From positions 1 to 44,779 of the forward strand of contig CACWKB010000009.1 of the NCBI GenBank assembly GCA_902761375.1: a stretch of DNA of 44,779 nt. The letters are read 5' to 3'. The position numbers and the translations under genes are program-made. This DNA is from an uncultured Ruminococcus sp. (GTDB taxonomy: Bacteria; Bacillota; Clostridia; Oscillospirales; Acutalibacteraceae). Below the pieces are notes generated by a model. That model saw nothing but the letters and a program-made list of their open reading frames with translations. It made no database searches and had not been told where the DNA came from. This document shows positions 16,159 to 25,570 of this stretch, piece by piece. Numbering within the stretch: the first letter of the stretch is position 1; the number at the start of each line of letters is the position of its first letter.

Positions 16159-18525
16159 ATGGGAAACATTATGGAAAAGCTTGAGCTCACCGCTCGTTCG
16201 ATGTACTGCAAAGAGGTTGAGGAGCTTACTCCCTCTGAGCTGCATCTTGCGCTCGGCAAGGCTGTGATGGGCGAGATCGCCCCCAACTGGGAGAAGAGCA
16301 AGGCTAAGCACAACAGCCAGAGACGCGCCTACTATTTCTCGGCGGAATTCCTGATGGGCAGAATGATGTACAACAACCTCTACTGCCTCGGTATCCTCGA
16401 GGACGTCACAAAGCTGCTCAAGAAAAAGGGCATCGACATCAACGTATTTGAAGAGATCGACGACGCGGCGCTGGGCAACGGCGGTTTAGGCAGACTCGCA
16501 GCCTGCTATCTTGACTCCGCGGCTACCCACGAGGTACCCCTCGACGGCTACGGAATCCGCTATAAGTACGGTCTGTTCAAGCAGCTCATCAAGGACGGCT
16601 ATCAGGTAGAGGTCGCCGACAACTGGCAGCGCTTTGAGGATCCGTGGTGCATCCGCAGAGAGGACGAGTCGGTTCTCGTCAGCTTCAAGGGACAGACGGT
16701 CAAGGCGGTTCCCTACGACATGGCTGTTATCGGCTGCAAGACCGACAACATCAACACCCTCAGACTCTGGCAGGCAGAGGCTGTTGAGGACTTTGACTTC
16801 ACCGCCTTCAACGACACCAGATACGACGACGCCGTCAAGGCAAAGAACGACGCCGAAAACATCTCGAGAGTCCTCTATCCCAACGACAACAAGTACGAGG
16901 GCAAGGTGCTCAGACTCAAGCAGCAGTATTTCTTCTGCTCCGCGTCGCTTCAGGATATCGTCCGCCGCTACAAGGCAAAGCACGGCAGCGACTTCAGCTT
17001 CTTCGCCGAGGAGAACGCCTTCCAGCTCAACGATACCCATCCCGTATCCGCAGTACCCGAGCTCGTTCGTCTTATGATGAAGGAGGGCATGAACTTTGAC
17101 GAGGCGTTCGAGATCGCCCGCAAGACCTGCTCCTACACCAACCACACCGTACTCAGCGAGGCTCTTGAGAAGTGGAGCGCCGACCTGATGACCCAGGTCA
17201 TCCCCGAAATCTACGACATCATCTGCCTGATCGCCAACAAGTGCCAGGAGGAGCTCATCGCAAAGGGCATCCCCAACGAGATGCGCGCCAAAATGCGTAT
17301 CATCGACGGCAACTCGGTACACATGGCTCGTCTTGCCACCTATGTCGGCACCTATGTAAACGGCGTGGCTCAGCTCCACACCGAGATCCTCAAGAGAGAC
17401 CTGCTCAAGGAGTGGTATCAGGTTTATCCCGAGCGCTTCCTGAACAAGACCAACGGCATCACTCAGCGCCGCTGGCTCGGTCTGTGCAACCCCGAGCTCT
17501 CCGAGCTCATCACCGAGAAGGTCGGCTCCGACGAGTGGCTGATCGACCTCTCCAAGCTCTCCGTCCTCAACAACTGCTGCGACGGCAGAACCATCAACAA
17601 GTTCAACAAGATCAAGGCTAAGAAGAAACAGCAGCTCGCAGAGTATGTGAAGAAGATGGACGGCTACGACATCAACCCCGACACCATCTTTGACGTACAG
17701 GTAAAGAGACTGCACGAGTACAAGCGCCAGCTCATCAACGCCTTCTCGATCGTAGCCATCTACTTCCGCATCAAGGAGGGCAAGCTCCCCAACTGGACGC
17801 CCACCACCTTCATCTTCGGCGCAAAGGCGGCTCCCGGCTATGCCAGAGCCAAGGCTATCATCAAATACATCGGCGAGATCGCCAACCTCGTAAACAACGA
17901 TCCCGACACCAAGGACAAGCTGCAGGTTTACTTCCTCTCCAACTACAACGTCTCCTATGCCGAGAAGATCGTAGTTGCCGCGGATATCTCCGAGCAGACC
18001 TCCACAGCGGGTCTTGAGGCGAGCGGCACCGGCAACATGAAGTTCATGCTCAACGGCGCGGTCACCCTCGGAACCTGGGACGGCGCGAACATCGAGATCG
18101 CCGAGTGCGCTGGCGTCGAGAACGAGTACATCTTCGGCGAGAGAGTCGAGGGCATCGAGAGACTCAAGAAAGAGGGCTACAATCCCTCCGCTCTGCTCGA
18201 GGCAAATCCCGAGCTCAAGAGAGTCGTCGACACGCTTATCGACGGCACCTTCAGCGACGACGGCGCTCAGGGCGAGGGCAGCTTCCGCGAGCTGCATCAC
18301 GCGCTCACCAAGGGCACTCACTGGCACGATCCCGACCACTACTTCCTCATTCAGGATCTGCCCGATTACATCGAGACCAAGATCAGAGCGAACGCCGACT
18401 ACGCCGACCGCAAGGAGTTCGGCAAGAAGTGTCTGCTCAACGTGGCTAACGCAGGCAAGTTCTCCTCCGACAGAGCTATCCTCGAATACGCCAAGGAGAT
18501 CTGGCACACCTCTTACAAGGAGTAA
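16159..18525 (+). CDS. glgP: Glycogen/maltodextrin phosphorylase
   Basis: 788 residues of the GT35 family. YYFSAEFLMGR near the N-terminus, ALGNGGLGRLAACYLDS, QLNDTHPVSAVPELVRLM and the pyridoxal phosphate site GTGNMKFMLNG with the Schiff-base Lys628 are all intact. It releases glucose 1-phosphate from glycogen or maltodextrins. The start is preceded by GGAGGAGTAA, which overlaps the malQ stop. It is slightly shorter than E. coli GlgP, as usual in Clostridia. Product choice between glycogen and maltodextrin cannot be made from sequence alone. Confidence 0.95.
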   Translation: MGNIMEKLELTARSMYCKEVEELTPSELHLALGKAVMGEIAPNWEKSKAKHNSQRRAYYFSAEFLMGRMMYNNLYCLGILEDVTKLLKKKGIDINVFEEIDDAALGNGGLGRLAACYLDSAATHEVPLDGYGIRYKYGLFKQLIKDGYQVEVADNWQRFEDPWCIRREDESVLVSFKGQTVKAVPYDMAVIGCKTDNINTLRLWQAEAVEDFDFTAFNDTRYDDAVKAKNDAENISRVLYPNDNKYEGKVLRLKQQYFFCSASLQDIVRRYKAKHGSDFSFFAEENAFQLNDTHPVSAVPELVRLMMKEGMNFDEAFEIARKTCSYTNHTVLSEALEKWSADLMTQVIPEIYDIICLIANKCQEELIAKGIPNEMRAKMRIIDGNSVHMARLATYVGTYVNGVAQLHTEILKRDLLKEWYQVYPERFLNKTNGITQRRWLGLCNPELSELITEKVGSDEWLIDLSKLSVLNNCCDGRTINKFNKIKAKKKQQLAEYVKKMDGYDINPDTIFDVQVKRLHEYKRQLINAFSIVAIYFRIKEGKLPNWTPTTFIFGAKAAPGYARAKAIIKYIGEIANLVNNDPDTKDKLQVYFLSNYNVSYAEKIVVAADISEQTSTAGLEASGTGNMKFMLNGAVTLGTWDGANIEIAECAGVENEYIFGERVEGIERLKKEGYNPSALLEANPELKRVVDTLIDGTFSDDGAQGEGSFRELHHALTKGTHWHDPDHYFLIQDLPDYIETKIRANADYADRKEFGKKCLLNVANAGKFSSDRAILEYAKEIWHTSYKE

Positions 18526-18538
18526 TAAATCGCAATCA

Positions 18539-18565
18539 AGGGCTGCCCTCGCGGCAGCCCCTTTT
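18539..18565 (+). terminator. Rho-independent terminator of malQ-glgP
   Basis: GGGCTGCC and GGCAGCCC pair across CTCGC and are followed by CTTTT. Confidence 0.8.
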
Positions 18566-18591
18566 GCTGTAATAAAATCCGGAGATAAGCT

Positions 18592-19071
18592 ATGATAATA
18601 AGAAAATACGAGCCCCGCGATCTGGAACAGATGACCGATATCTGGAACGAGATCGTAGAGGAGGGCGACGCCTTTCCCCAGGAGGAGCTTCTTGACCTGA
18701 ATACCGGAGCGGAGTTTTTCGCTTCTCAAAGCTACTGCGGGGTCGCCTGCGACGGAGAACGCGTTTACGGTCTGTACATCCTTCACCCCAACAATATCGG
18801 CAGATGCGGTCACATTTGCAACGCAAGCTACGCTGTCGCCTCAAACAGCCGAGGGATGAAGCTCGGCGAGCTGCTGGTCGCGGACTGTCTGAGGCAGGCA
18901 AAGGCTTTGGGCTTTGCGATTTTGCAGTTCAACGCGGTCGTTGAGACCAATATCCGCGCAAGGCGGCTCTATGAAAAGCTCGGCTTTCATCAGCTCGGCG
19001 TGATCCCGGGCGGCTTCAGGATGAAGGACGGTCATTTCGAGAACATCTGTCCTTACTATATAGTCCTTTAA
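18592..19071 (+). CDS. GNAT-family N-acetyltransferase
   Basis: 159 residues with a ribosome site GGAGATAAGCT. It has the GNAT core: an N-terminal IIRKYEPRDLEQMTDIWN helix, the acetyl-CoA segment SRGMKLGELLVADCLRQAKA (about residues 84-103) in place of the usual Gln/Arg-x-x-Gly-x-Gly, and the late VVETNIRARRLYEKLGFHQLG motif. The pattern is closest to the phosphinothricin/L-amino-acid acetyltransferase group, but the substrate is unknown. It follows the glgP terminator and ends at its own terminator, so it may be transcribed by read-through or from an unseen promoter. Confidence 0.85.
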   Translation: MIIRKYEPRDLEQMTDIWNEIVEEGDAFPQEELLDLNTGAEFFASQSYCGVACDGERVYGLYILHPNNIGRCGHICNASYAVASNSRGMKLGELLVADCLRQAKALGFAILQFNAVVETNIRARRLYEKLGFHQLGVIPGGFRMKDGHFENICPYYIVL

Positions 19072-19076
19072 AAGTA

Positions 19077-19122
19077 AAGGCTGACTCACCGCTTTATACA
19101 AGCAGGAGTCAGCCTGATTATT
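19077..19122. terminator. Terminator between convergent genes
   Basis: A perfect 10-bp stem, AGGCTGACTC with GAGTCAGCCT, surrounds an 18-base loop. It is followed by a T-rich tail on the plus strand and serves the GNAT gene; the esterase on the minus strand ends just before it. Confidence 0.75.
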
Positions 19123-19125
19123 TTG

Positions 19126-20286
19126 TTATTTCGGAAAAGCGTATTTCAGGAAATCCGGGAACACCGCTCTCCAGTAGCTTTCGTCGTGCAGGGCGGTATC
19201 GCAGCGCTTGAACACCAGCTTATCCTCGGGATAGCCGAGCTTTTTGAGCGTATCGGGCATGGCCTGCGCGCCCTCCATCAAAAACTGCTCGAGCGAATCG
19301 GCTTCGCTGTTTCCGCAGTAGAGATACACGAACGGGCTGTCGTCGCCGAAGCTTTTTTCGCCGAGATAACTCTCCCAGGTCGCGGTGTCGTACAGCGCGA
19401 ACGCCGGCGAAAGCGCGCCGATTGTCCCGAACTTCTCGGGGTGCTCCATGCCGATGTAGAAGCACTCTATGCCTCCCGACGAGCTGCCGCAGACGGCGTT
19501 GTGAGCCGGGTCGGGGGCGACGTTATAGTTTTCCTCGATATACGGAACGACCGTGTTGACTACGAAATCCGAGAAATACTTGCCGGTGCCGCCGTTGTAG
19601 CTGTCGACGACCGAGCTGCCGAGATTGGGCGTAAGCTCGCTGTCGCGGTTAGACGTGCCGTCGTCGATCCCGACCACTATCGCCTTGTTTGAGCTGAGCT
19701 TCATCATCGAGGTCACGCTGTCGGCGACTCCCCAGCAGCCCGCGTGAGTAGCGGAGGGGCTGAACAGATTCTGACCGTCGGTCATATAGATCACCGAATA
19801 CGGCTCGGCGGCGTTCGCGTCGTAATCCGACGGCGTCCAGATATATACGGGCTTTTGGTCGTCCTCATAATCAAAGAGCTTGGTCTCGAACTTCGGCTCA
19901 ATCCAGGGGTCGTCATAGGTGAACGGCACCGTCTTGAAGCTCGAGAGATACCAGCCGCTGACGTAATCGTTGAAGGCGAGCTCGACCGAGGACTCGCCGT
20001 CGGAGGTCAGGACGACGCGGTCGTACAGCGCGGGATCGGCGTCGCACGACCATGTATTATACGACTTCGCCTCGGCGATCTTTTTGAGCGGCACAGTGGT
20101 CTGAGCCCCTGTCTCTGTGCTGAAAAACCGCGCCTCGATGCTCTCGGAGGAGAAATCGTCGCGCACATAAAGGGTATGTGCCGCCGCCTCGGAGGGCGAA
20201 GCGGGCTTGTCGAGCTGAGGATTCGAGGCGCACGCCGAAAGCAGCAGCGCCGCCGCGCAGCAGCCCGCGATCACTTTGAGTTTCAT
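19126..20286 (-). CDS. Secreted esterase lipoprotein of the enterochelin-esterase type
   Basis: 386 residues with a lipoprotein signal and lipobox LSAC (Cys19). An N-terminal region of about 120 residues that I do not recognise precedes an alpha/beta-hydrolase domain with VIYMTDGQNLF, the nucleophile elbow CGSSSGG and a late ALHDESYW that can supply His. The hydrolase domain shares many short strings with the cytoplasmic protein at 1851-2645 (TDGQNLF, CGSSSGG, ALSPAFALYD versus VFSPTFPLYS), so the two are paralogues acting on opposite sides of the membrane. Carbohydrate or siderophore esters are possible substrates; none is proven. GGGAGGAATTATTT precedes the start. Confidence 0.82.
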   Translation of the reverse strand: MKLKVIAGCCAAALLLSACASNPQLDKPASPSEAAAHTLYVRDDFSSESIEARFFSTETGAQTTVPLKKIAEAKSYNTWSCDADPALYDRVVLTSDGESSVELAFNDYVSGWYLSSFKTVPFTYDDPWIEPKFETKLFDYEDDQKPVYIWTPSDYDANAAEPYSVIYMTDGQNLFSPSATHAGCWGVADSVTSMMKLSSNKAIVVGIDDGTSNRDSELTPNLGSSVVDSYNGGTGKYFSDFVVNTVVPYIEENYNVAPDPAHNAVCGSSSGGIECFYIGMEHPEKFGTIGALSPAFALYDTATWESYLGEKSFGDDSPFVYLYCGNSEADSLEQFLMEGAQAMPDTLKKLGYPEDKLVFKRCDTALHDESYWRAVFPDFLKYAFPK

Positions 20287-20353
20287 AAATAATTCCTCCC
20301 GTTACCGATTGGGATATGGCTTACAGGCAGCGTCGCAAGCTCCGTCGTTGCCT

Positions 20354-20393
20354 GCAAAAAACCGCTCCTGCGGCGCTGCGCGACAGGAGCGGA
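20354..20393 (-). terminator. Terminator of the zinc-ribbon gene
   Basis: On the minus strand CCGCTCCTG and CAGGAGCGG pair and are followed by six T. A second hairpin, GCAGGCAACG with CGCTGCCTG, lies just beyond it in the leader of the esterase gene. Confidence 0.8.
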
Positions 20394-20405
20394 AGCTTTT
20401 TCAGA

Positions 20406-20975
20406 TCACTTATCCTCTACAAGTCTGGTTCCGCAGTCGTCGCAGAACATCTTATCGGGATCGGTCGTGGTGAAGCCGCAGTGGGGACAGGTCTTGACGT
20501 TGGCGTCCTTCTCCTCTTCCTCCTCAACGCTCATGGACATACCGCAGTAGGTGCAGAAGCGGAAGCTCTCCTTGACGGGCTTGCTGCAGTGCGGACAGAG
20601 CACCATTCCGGGCATGAGCTTGACGGGCATCTTGGAGCCGCAGTTGTTGCAGAACAGCGCTTCCTCGTCCACCTGCTCGCCGCAGGTCTCGCAGAAGGTG
20701 TAGCCCAGCAGCTCGCCGATCTTCATCTTGCTCTTATGGATGGCTTTTTCGGAAGTCTTGACCTCCTCGCAGAGCGCGGCGAGCTTCTCGCTGCCCTCTT
20801 TGTCATCATCCTTAAGCTTGTAGTAGCATTCGCCGATCTTTGTGTAAAGTCCGCCGATCTTCTTTTCCTCGGCAGAGATGATCTAGGTCTGCTTCATGAT
20901 AGCGGCTTCGTTGGGGGATTTGGCGGCAAGGCCTTCCTCCATCACACCTTTTACGTATTGCTCTAAGTTTGGCAT
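20406..20975 (-). pseudogene. Zinc-ribbon protein gene interrupted by an in-frame amber codon
   Basis: From ATG at 20975 (GGTGG upstream) the frame reads MPNLEQYVKGVMEEGLAAKS, then meets TAG as codon 31 (20885-20883, context KQT-stop-IISAEE), then continues open for another 158 codons. The rest is a helical region (EEKKIGGLYTKIGECYYKLK) followed by three zinc ribbons: CETCG/CNNCG, CPHC/CTYCG and CPHCG/CDDCG, plus an acidic EEEEEKD linker. No frameshift is present and codon use stays normal, so a recent CAG-to-TAG change or a read error is likely. The downstream ATG at 20726 would give only the ribbon part, with a weak ribosome site. Function unknown. Confidence 0.75.
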
Positions 20976-21029
20976 TTCAAATTCCACCTAAATATACGCG
21001 CGTGCTCCGCGCAAAAAGAATACATAAGT

Positions 21030-21058
21030 ATTATACAACGCGCCGCGCCCGATGTCAA
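21030..21058 (-). promoter_or_regulatory. Consensus sigma-A promoter of the zinc-ribbon gene
   Basis: On the minus strand TTGACA and TATAAT are separated by exactly 17 bases, the strongest promoter in the window, about 55 bases before the start codon. Confidence 0.85.
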
Positions 21059-21153
21059 TTGAAGAGCAGGCTCTTCTGCGCATTTCTCAAAGGTATTTTA
21101 TTCGGGAGCAAACGGCGAATAATAAAAATTACAATCTTATCATTTATCTTTTC

Positions 21154-21184
21154 AAGCCGCCGAACTTGTATTATACTATAAGGT
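21154..21184 (+). promoter_or_regulatory. Probable promoter of zapA
   Basis: TATACT lies about 35 bases before the zapA start, with TTTTCA 17 bases upstream as a weak -35. It diverges from the zinc-ribbon gene promoter. Confidence 0.4.
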
Positions 21185-21211
21185 GGAATTTTATTATCAG
21201 AGGTGTTTTTT

Positions 21212-21808
21212 ATGGACAAAAAACGGGTCAGCATCATGCTTCACGGCCGCAGTTATTCGGTAATAACCGCGGACGACGAGGAGTACGTTCGCTCCGTGGC
21301 AAGGGAGGTCGAGGAAGCGATGCTCTCGGCGTCGCGCTCAAAGGCTCACCTTGACGCGCGCGACTGCGCGGTGCTCGCCGCGATGGACTTCTGCGACGAC
21401 CGCAACAAGGCGCTCAAAAAGAACCGCGAGCTGGTCGACAAGGCGGACACCATCATAGGCAAATCGGGCGACCTCAGCCGCCAGTGCCGCGACTATAAGG
21501 AGCGCCTCGCCGACGCGATCAACGAAAACACAGTCCTGACCAAGAAGCTAAAGGCGCTCGAGGATCAGCTCCGCACGCTCACCAGAGAGAACGAGCGGCT
21601 CAAAAAGGGCGACCGCAGGAGCGCGGAAACCGAAAAACAGTTTGAGAAAAGCGTAGCCGAAAAAAAGGGCGAGAAGCTCATGGGCTATGTTCCAATGCGA
21701 CAGTATTCGCTGTTTGAGGAAGAGGCCGGCGCGCCGGCGGCTCCCAAAAAGGACGAGCCGATCGGCAGCATGAACTACCGCTCAAAGGATAAAAAAGATA
21801 AAAAGTGA
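21212..21808 (+). CDS. zapA: Cell division protein ZapA
   Basis: 198 residues from the ATG after AGAGGTG. Residues 4-80 are a ZapA domain (VSIMLHGRSYSVITADDEEY, then AREVEEAMLSASR and CAVLAAMDFCDDRNKALKK), which binds FtsZ filaments. A long coiled coil (about 75-130) and a basic, disordered tail ending KDKKDKK follow. At nearly 200 residues it is longer than the 85-110 residue bacillar form, as is usual when ZapA is fused to an extended tail in Clostridia. The stop overlaps the start of the U32 gene by one base, a pairing often seen in Firmicutes. Confidence 0.88.
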   Translation: MDKKRVSIMLHGRSYSVITADDEEYVRSVAREVEEAMLSASRSKAHLDARDCAVLAAMDFCDDRNKALKKNRELVDKADTIIGKSGDLSRQCRDYKERLADAINENTVLTKKLKALEDQLRTLTRENERLKKGDRRSAETEKQFEKSVAEKKGEKLMGYVPMRQYSLFEEEAGAPAAPKKDEPIGSMNYRSKDKKDKK

Positions 21809-23868
21809 TGAACAGAATAGAGATCCTTGCGCCCGCGGGAGGTATGGACAGCGTCATCGCCGCCGTTCGCTCGGGCGCCGACGCGGTCTACGTGGGCGAA
21901 AAGGAATTTTCCGCACGCGCCTCCGCGCGAAATTTCGACCGCGACGAGCTGAAAAAAGCCGTCGCCTACTGCCACATCCACGGCGTAAAGGTCTACGTCA
22001 CCCTTAACACCATCGTATTCGACAACGAGCTCGGACGGATGAGCGAGGCTATCCTCGCCGCCGCGGAAGCCGACGCCGACGCGCTGATTGTCCAGAACCA
22101 GGGCGTCGCAAGGCTCGCGCGGCAGATCGCGCCCGACCTTGCGCTCCACGCCTCGACCCAGATGAGCATTCACACCGCCTCCGGCGTCAGGGCGCTCTAT
22201 GAGCAGGGCTTCAAGCGCGTGGTGCTCGCGCGCGAGATGAGCCGCGACGAGATCAAAAAGGCGGCGGAGATACCAATCGAGCTCGAGGTGTTCGTCCACG
22301 GTGCGCTGTGCATGAGCGTGTCGGGACAGTGCTATTTCAGCGCGATGCTCGGCTCGCGCAGCGGAAACCGAGGCGCCTGCGCCCAGACCTGCCGCCTGCC
22401 GTTCTCGATTAACGGCAAAAGGGACGGTCACGCGCTGAGCCTGAAGGACAACAGCCTCATCCCCTGCCTCAGAGAGCTTGAGGCGATCGGAGTTGCCTCG
22501 GCGAAGATCGAGGGCAGGATGAAGCGCCCCGAATACGTCGCCGCGGCGGTGACCGCCTGCCGCGAGATGCGCGACGAGGGCGCGGTCAGCGAGCGCACAA
22601 AGCGGCTGCTCAAGGGCGTGTTCTCGCGCACGGGCTTCACCGACGGCTACTACACCGGCAAGCGCAGCGCAGGGATGTTCGGCACGCGCACAAGGGACGA
22701 CGTGATCTCCGCAGACGACGCCCTGCTCGGCGAGCTTCGCGCCATATATAAGGATGAAATACAAAACATACCGGTTTCCGCAAGCCTGACGGCGCAGCTC
22801 GGCGAACGCGCCGTTCTGACCGTCACCGACGGAGAGCACACCGCAAGCGTCAAAAGCGAGGCGGTCTGCGAAAAGGCGGAGCGGGTCGCGCTCAGCCGCG
22901 AAAAATGCGAACAGCAGCTTTGCAAGACCGGCGGCACGGCTTACAGAACGGAAAAGCTCGACGTCCGGCTCGGCGAAGGGCTGTCGCTGCCGATATCCGC
23001 GCTCAACAGCCTGCGGCGCGAGGCGTTCGCAATGCTCGACTCACAGAGGGCGGTCACACACAACTACAAAACCTGCGCTCCCGAGCCGATAACGATCGAG
23101 CCCTACCGCCCGAAAACAAAGACGACAAGGGCGCGGTTCACCGGCACGAGGATCGGCGAGGGCTTTAAGGAATGCGAGCTGGTTTTCATACCGCTGTTCT
23201 GCGATGTGCGCGAGGCTCGGCGCCTGGTCTCGGAGGGCTTTAAGGTCGGAGTCGAGATACCGCGCGGAATGTTCGGCCGCGAGGAGCAGATCGACCTTCA
23301 GCTCCGCAGACTGCTCGACGCCGGTATCGCCGACGCCCTGTGCCACAACCTCGGCGCGCTGTATCAGGCGAAGGCGCTGGGCTTCAGGCTTCACGGCGGC
23401 TTCGGGCTGAACCTGAGCAACACCCTCGACCTGCTGTGGGCGGAGGAATACGGTCTTGAGGACGCCGAGCTCAGCTTTGAGCTGCGCTTTGACCGGATCG
23501 ACCGCCTCGGCGGAAGCATCGGGCGCGGAATAATCAGCTACGGCTATCTGCCGCTGATGCTCTGCCGCAACTGCCCCTGCAAGAGCGAGGGTATCGACTG
23601 CAAATCCTGCAAAAGCAGCAGCAAAATGACGGACAGAAAAGGCAAGCATTTTATGCTCAAATGCGATGGGAACTGCGTCGAGGTGCTGAACTGCGTGCCG
23701 TTATATATTGCTCCCGAGGAAATATCAAAGCTTTCAACATCCTTCCACACCTTGCGCTTCACTGTGGAAAACTATGTGGAAAATGTGAAAGACAAGGCAG
23801 ATTTCAACGGGGTTCCGATGTTAAAAGACAAATTTACCCGCGGATTGTACAGGCGCGGTGTTGAATGA
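21808..23868 (+). CDS. U32 family protein (RlhA-like; putative rRNA hydroxylation factor)
   Basis: 686 residues starting at the ATG that overlaps the zapA stop (TGATG). The N-terminal U32 domain has ILAPAGGMDSVIAAVRSGAD, VHGALCMSVSGQCYFSAMLG and NRGACAQTCRLPF, giving the four conserved Cys thought to hold an iron-sulfur cluster. The C-terminal half continues with a DUF3656-like region and an extra Cys-rich stretch, CRNCPCK...CKSC. This architecture matches E. coli RlhA (YdcP), needed for 5-hydroxycytidine at 23S rRNA position 2501, more than the shorter TrhP proteins for tRNA. Many annotations call it collagenase-like; that label is probably misleading. Confidence 0.85.
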   Translation: MNRIEILAPAGGMDSVIAAVRSGADAVYVGEKEFSARASARNFDRDELKKAVAYCHIHGVKVYVTLNTIVFDNELGRMSEAILAAAEADADALIVQNQGVARLARQIAPDLALHASTQMSIHTASGVRALYEQGFKRVVLAREMSRDEIKKAAEIPIELEVFVHGALCMSVSGQCYFSAMLGSRSGNRGACAQTCRLPFSINGKRDGHALSLKDNSLIPCLRELEAIGVASAKIEGRMKRPEYVAAAVTACREMRDEGAVSERTKRLLKGVFSRTGFTDGYYTGKRSAGMFGTRTRDDVISADDALLGELRAIYKDEIQNIPVSASLTAQLGERAVLTVTDGEHTASVKSEAVCEKAERVALSREKCEQQLCKTGGTAYRTEKLDVRLGEGLSLPISALNSLRREAFAMLDSQRAVTHNYKTCAPEPITIEPYRPKTKTTRARFTGTRIGEGFKECELVFIPLFCDVREARRLVSEGFKVGVEIPRGMFGREEQIDLQLRRLLDAGIADALCHNLGALYQAKALGFRLHGGFGLNLSNTLDLLWAEEYGLEDAELSFELRFDRIDRLGGSIGRGIISYGYLPLMLCRNCPCKSEGIDCKSCKSSSKMTDRKGKHFMLKCDGNCVEVLNCVPLYIAPEEISKLSTSFHTLRFTVENYVENVKDKADFNGVPMLKDKFTRGLYRRGVE

Positions 23869-24036
23869 ACTGTCAACAATGTGAAATAGTCAGATATTTT
23901 TTTAATCGAAAAATAATAATTTCCCTTTTGGAAAATACCCGCAGGGGATATTTCTTCTCTGTAATTACAATTTGGAATAATAAAAAATAAAATGAAGGAA
24001 AATTGCATTTTTTGCAAGAAATGAAGGATGATGACC

Positions 24037-24477
24037 ATGAAACTCAAAATCAAGAAGCTCCGCGACAACGCAAAAATACCCTTTAGAGCCACCGAAGGCT
24101 CGGCGGGAATGGATCTGCACGCCTGTATCGACGAGCCCGTGACCCTCGCTCCGGGACAGCTCAGGGTGATCCCGACCGGCATTGCGATCGAGCTGCCCGA
24201 CAACTCCTGCGCGGCGTTTCTGTACGCGCGCAGCGGACTCGGCGTAAAGCACGGCGTGTGCCTCGGCAACGGCGTGGGCGTGATCGACAGCGACTACCGC
24301 GGCGAGGTCTGCGTGGGTCTGTGCAACGTCAGCGACAAGCCCTACACCGTCGCCCCCGACGAGCGCATCGCCCAGATGGTCATCGCGCCCGTGCTCATCC
24401 CGGAGATCGAGGAGGTCTGTGCGCTCGGCGACACCGAGCGCGGCGCAGGCGGCTTCGGCTCGACGGGAAACAAATAA
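24037..24477 (+). CDS. dut: dUTP diphosphatase
   Basis: 146 residues from the ATG nine bases after GAAGG; two earlier in-frame ATG codons sit too close to that site. All five trimeric dUTPase motifs are present: GSAGMDLHA, ARSGLGVKHG, GVIDSDYRGEV with the catalytic Asp, ERIAQMV and the C-terminal RGAGGFGSTG. It removes dUTP and supplies dUMP. The 168-base gap before it holds small hairpins but no gene. It stands alone, not in a purine or phage context. Confidence 0.95.
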   Translation: MKLKIKKLRDNAKIPFRATEGSAGMDLHACIDEPVTLAPGQLRVIPTGIAIELPDNSCAAFLYARSGLGVKHGVCLGNGVGVIDSDYRGEVCVGLCNVSDKPYTVAPDERIAQMVIAPVLIPEIEEVCALGDTERGAGGFGSTGNK

Positions 24478-24556
24478 AGGAAAACAATTTACGACAGCTT
24501 TTTTCCGAAAAACGGAGTAAGATAGAGTATCACATATAATCAAAAGGAGACGCGCC

Positions 24557-25570
24557 ATGTTTTCATTTTCAAAGGATATCGGCATCGACCTCGGCACCGC
24601 GAATACACTTGTATGTCTAAAGGGCAAGGGCATCATCCTGCGCGAGCCGTCGGTCGTCGCCGTTGACACCCGCACCGACAGCGTGCTCGCGGTCGGTTCT
24701 CAGGCAAAGGACATGATCGGCAGAACGCCCGGCTCGATAGTAGCGGTACGGCCGCTCAAGGACGGCGTCATCGCCGACTTCAAGATCACCGCAAAAATGC
24801 TCCAGCATTTCATCCGCAAGGCGGTAAAGCCCGGAATATTCAGCAAGCCGCGCGTGATAATCTGTATGCCCACCGGCGTGACCGAGGTCGAGCGCAAGGC
24901 GGTCGAGGACGCCGCGTATCAGGCTGGCGCAAAGCCCCCGGTCATCCTGATCGAGGAGCCGATGGCGGCGGCGATCGGAGCCGGACTTCCCGTGGACGAG
25001 CCCACGGGCTCGATGGTCGTAGATATCGGCGGCGGCACCAGCGAGGTGGCGGTCATCTCGCTCGGAGACATCGTGACCGCCTGCTCCGTCCGCGTCGCCG
25101 GCGACCGCTTTGACGAGGCGATAGCGACCTACATCAAGAAGCAGTACAGCCTGCTTATCGGCGAACGCACCGCCGAGGATATCAAGATCAGGATAGGCTC
25201 GGCGTACCCCTATGAGGGCGAGACCGAGATGGCGGTCAAGGGCAGGAACCTTGTGGACGGTCTGCCCAAGGACATCACCGTGACCCCCGCGGAGATACGC
25301 GAGGCTCTCGCCGATCCGCTCTCGAATATCGTCGAGGCAGTGCGCACCACACTCGAAAAAACTCCGCCCGAGCTCTCGGCGGATATCATCGACCACGGCA
25401 TCATGCTTACCGGCGGCGGCGCCCTGCTGCGCGGCATAGATATGCTCATAATGCAGCAGACCGGAATGCCCGTCCACATCGCCCCGAACCCGCTCGACTG
25501 CGTGGTAGACGGCGCCGGCAAGCGTCTCGGCAAGCCGATAGGAGTACAGTATAAGCACAATAGGAAGTAG
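24557..25570 (+). CDS. mreB: Rod-shape protein MreB (actin homologue)
   Basis: 337 residues behind AAAGGAGACGCGCC. Actin-fold motifs are clear: [13 protein letters not shown] at residue 8, [31 protein letters not shown] and [14 protein letters not shown]. It forms membrane-bound filaments that guide lateral wall synthesis with MreC, MreD and the transpeptidase encoded downstream. The last codons, Asn-Arg-Lys-stop, fall in the first unit of a period-7 array that fills the gap to mreC. Confidence 0.96.
   Translation: MFSFSKDIGIDLGTANTLVCLKGKGIILREPSVVAVDTRTDSVLAVGSQAKDMIGRTPGSIVAVRPLKDGVIADFKITAKMLQHFIRKAVKPGIFSKPRVIICMPTGVTEVERKAVEDAAYQAGAKPPVILIEEPMAAAIGAGLPVDEPTGSMVVDIGGGTSEVAVISLGDIVTACSVRVAGDRFDEAIATYIKKQYSLLIGERTAEDIKIRIGSAYPYEGETEMAVKGRNLVDGLPKDITVTPAEIREALADPLSNIVEAVRTTLEKTPPELSADIIDHGIMLTGGGALLRGIDMLIMQQTGMPVHIAPNPLDCVVDGAGKRLGKPIGVQYKHNRK

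Noticed and set aside
16486-18813. A 775-codon minus-strand open frame opposite glgP
   Set aside because: It is the antisense of a conserved, motif-complete phosphorylase; long antisense frames are expected in GC-rich DNA with GAG/CTC codons. The same holds for the frames opposite ilvB (10679-12133), malQ, U32, aspS, hydG and the SPFH gene.
20883-20885. Pyrrolysine codon
   Set aside because: The protein is a zinc-ribbon protein, not a methylamine methyltransferase, and no pyl genes or downstream insertion element are visible.
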